A DNA stretch of 7,337 nucleotides from Acidobacteriota bacterium (GTDB lineage: Bacteria; Acidobacteriota; Terriglobia; Acidiferrales; UBA7541): the NCBI GenBank assembly GCA_003153585.1, contig PLZZ01000029.1, positions 206-7,542 on the forward strand, read 5' to 3'. Positions 6,221-7,337 of the stretch are shown here, one piece after another (the stretch's first letter is position 1; the number at the start of each line of letters is the position of its first letter). The translations under genes were made by a program, and so were the position numbers. Below the pieces are notes generated by a model. It saw only the letters and a list, made by a program, of their open reading frames with translations, was not told the origin of the DNA and did no database searches.

Positions 6221-7337
6221 ATGATTCCAGCATCGTTAGCCAAGCGGGAATGGCTGAAGTTTCCGCAATTCTCCGCTACTGTGTTGACGATTCTCGCCGG
6301 CGTCACCCTGCTCGCGAACGGGTGCGGAAAACAAGCTACGCCCGCGACGGCACCCGCCGCGCCTTCACCATCGTCGCAGCTCCGCGTGTCCGCGTCCGCC
6401 GATGGCGTGGTGGTAGATACATCCACGGCCGAATTCGTGCTGAGACCGACGGGTTACGTTGCGGCGAGCCTGACATCAAACAACGGGAAACTTTCGCTAG
6501 ATGATGCGGGCACCGACCCCGGCATTCAGGTGATAGCTGGTGGGAAAGAAATTTCAGATGTTGCTTTTGATGTTGCCCACCCTCAAATCTCGGAGCCTAA
6601 CGGCCGATTGGGAACAAAAGGGAAACGTATCGAAGTGAAGGGCAAGAATTCAGCGGGAGATATGGAAGAATCTCTGATTGTGGAAGTGTACGACGACTTC
6701 CCCAACATAGCTCTTGTCTCCAGCGCGATTCGGAATTCGGGAAACAAGGAAGTGAAACTCGATACGGTGGATCTGGATCGGCATCGGTTGAACGCATCTT
6801 TGACAGACCCGACGGCAACTCCGAACGAAATGTGGTCCTTTCATGGAGCGAGCATCGAGTGGGGCAAAGATAACGTTTTTAAAATTCCGAAGAAATTCTC
6901 GCAACAGAATCAAATGGGCTCGCTCGTAGAAGTGAAAGGAGACTTGGGACGGGTAGGTGGCGGAATACCGGTCGTTGCGTTTTGGACGAAAACGGTAGGT
7001 GAGGCGATTGGGCACGTCGAAACCCTGCCGCTGGTTCTCTCGATTCCTGTGGAAACGGAATCCGACGGGCGCGTCGACGCAGCCGTTCATCTAACGCCGA
7101 ACGCCACATTGCAGCGTGGCGAAGCCTATTCCACGCCTCAAACGTTCGTCGCTGTTTATGCAGGCGATTACTACGAGCCACTGCGAATTTATTCCGACGT
7201 GATCGACGGGGAAGGCCTGAAAAAGCCTGCGAACAATAGCGAAGACTATGCGGTGAGTTGGTGCGGCTGGGCCTACCTTGCCAATGTAACTCCCGCTCAG
7301 ATGCTGGGCACAATACCAAAATTGAAGGAAATGGGAA
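6221..7337 (+). CDS. Exported GH36/melibiase-like glycoside hydrolase, N-terminal part (3' end off window)
   Basis: The frame is open from the ATG to the right edge, giving 372 residues without a stop. The N-terminus has basic residues, a hydrophobic stretch (about 18-33) and a cysteine at C35 in LLANGCGK, an export signal and possibly an imperfect lipobox. An Ala/Pro/Ser-rich linker (about 38-53) follows. Residues about 55-320 appear rich in beta strands, as in the N-terminal beta-sandwich of clan GH-D enzymes. FVAVYAGDYYEPLRIYSDV and then WCGWAYLANVTPAQM (W347 to about 361) resemble the junction into the first strand of a GH36 (alpha-galactosidase-like) barrel. Catalytic aspartates would lie beyond the window, so activity and substrate cannot be judged. 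It probably acts outside the cytoplasm on alpha-linked sugars. The intergenic gap, own ribosome site and unrelated role suggest a separate transcription unit. The existence of the gene is secure; the family is inference by eye. Confidence 0.82.
   Translation, partial: MIPASLAKREWLKFPQFSATVLTILAGVTLLANGCGKQATPATAPAAPSPSSQLRVSASADGVVVDTSTAEFVLRPTGYVAASLTSNNGKLSLDDAGTDPGIQVIAGGKEISDVAFDVAHPQISEPNGRLGTKGKRIEVKGKNSAGDMEESLIVEVYDDFPNIALVSSAIRNSGNKEVKLDTVDLDRHRLNASLTDPTATPNEMWSFHGASIEWGKDNVFKIPKKFSQQNQMGSLVEVKGDLGRVGGGIPVVAFWTKTVGEAIGHVETLPLVLSIPVETESDGRVDAAVHLTPNATLQRGEAYSTPQTFVAVYAGDYYEPLRIYSDVIDGEGLKKPANNSEDYAVSWCGWAYLANVTPAQMLGTIPKLKEMG

Noticed and set aside
6133..6504. Plus-strand ORF of 123 codons overlapping the hydrolase start
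   Set aside because: The product is arginine-rich without motifs, and frame 2 in the same region encodes a signal peptide and a long open frame to the window edge.
6650..7319. Two minus-strand ORFs of 146 codons in the right-hand part
   Set aside because: Both lie opposite the continuous 372-codon + strand frame and show no recognisable family features.

Overview
This window looks like part of a bacterial chromosome carrying the end of a respiratory-chain operon and the beginning of a separate gene. Six consecutive genes on the + strand are packed with gaps of at most 15 bases or with short overlaps: cytochrome c oxidase subunit I (its 5' end lies before the window), subunit III, an unrecognised membrane protein, a dihaem cytochrome c lipoprotein, a Rieske iron-sulfur protein, a cytochrome b fused to a cytochrome c domain, and the oxidase assembly factor CtaG. 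A seventh gene, after a gap of about 150 bases, encodes an exported protein whose visible part resembles the front of a GH36/melibiase-like glycoside hydrolase and runs off the right edge.

The organism is most likely an aerobic, menaquinone-using bacterium. Acidobacteriota is my best guess, from general recollection of similar oxidase/bc clusters and not from any search. Support for menaquinone comes from the sequence: the Qo motif of cytochrome b is PDFF instead of PEWY, and the Rieske cluster loop has Gly where high-potential Rieske proteins have Ser. The DNA is moderately GC-rich by eye, codon use looks even across the operon, and TTG and GTG starts are used beside ATG.

Layout: 2-958 ctaD (partial); 974-1570 ctaE; 1586-2452 six-helix membrane protein with an oxidase subunit IV-like front; 2449-3183 dihaem cytochrome c; 3180-3722 Rieske; 3713-5200 cytochrome b-c fusion; 5208-6071 ctaG; 6072-6220 intergenic with a possible promoter; 6221-7337 partial GH36-like exported protein.

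Functionally, the cytochrome b-c fusion and the Rieske protein form a quinol:cytochrome c oxidoreductase. Its electrons can leave through the fused c haem and the two haems of the lipoprotein to the aa3-type oxidase (subunits I, III and an off-window subunit II), which reduces oxygen and pumps protons. Encoding both complexes, the connecting haem protein and the copper-insertion factor together suggests a bc-aa3 supercomplex. The membrane protein at 1586-2452 is the least explained member and the best candidate for an undescribed subunit. I saw no CRISPR array, tRNA, rRNA, insertion sequence or extended repeat.
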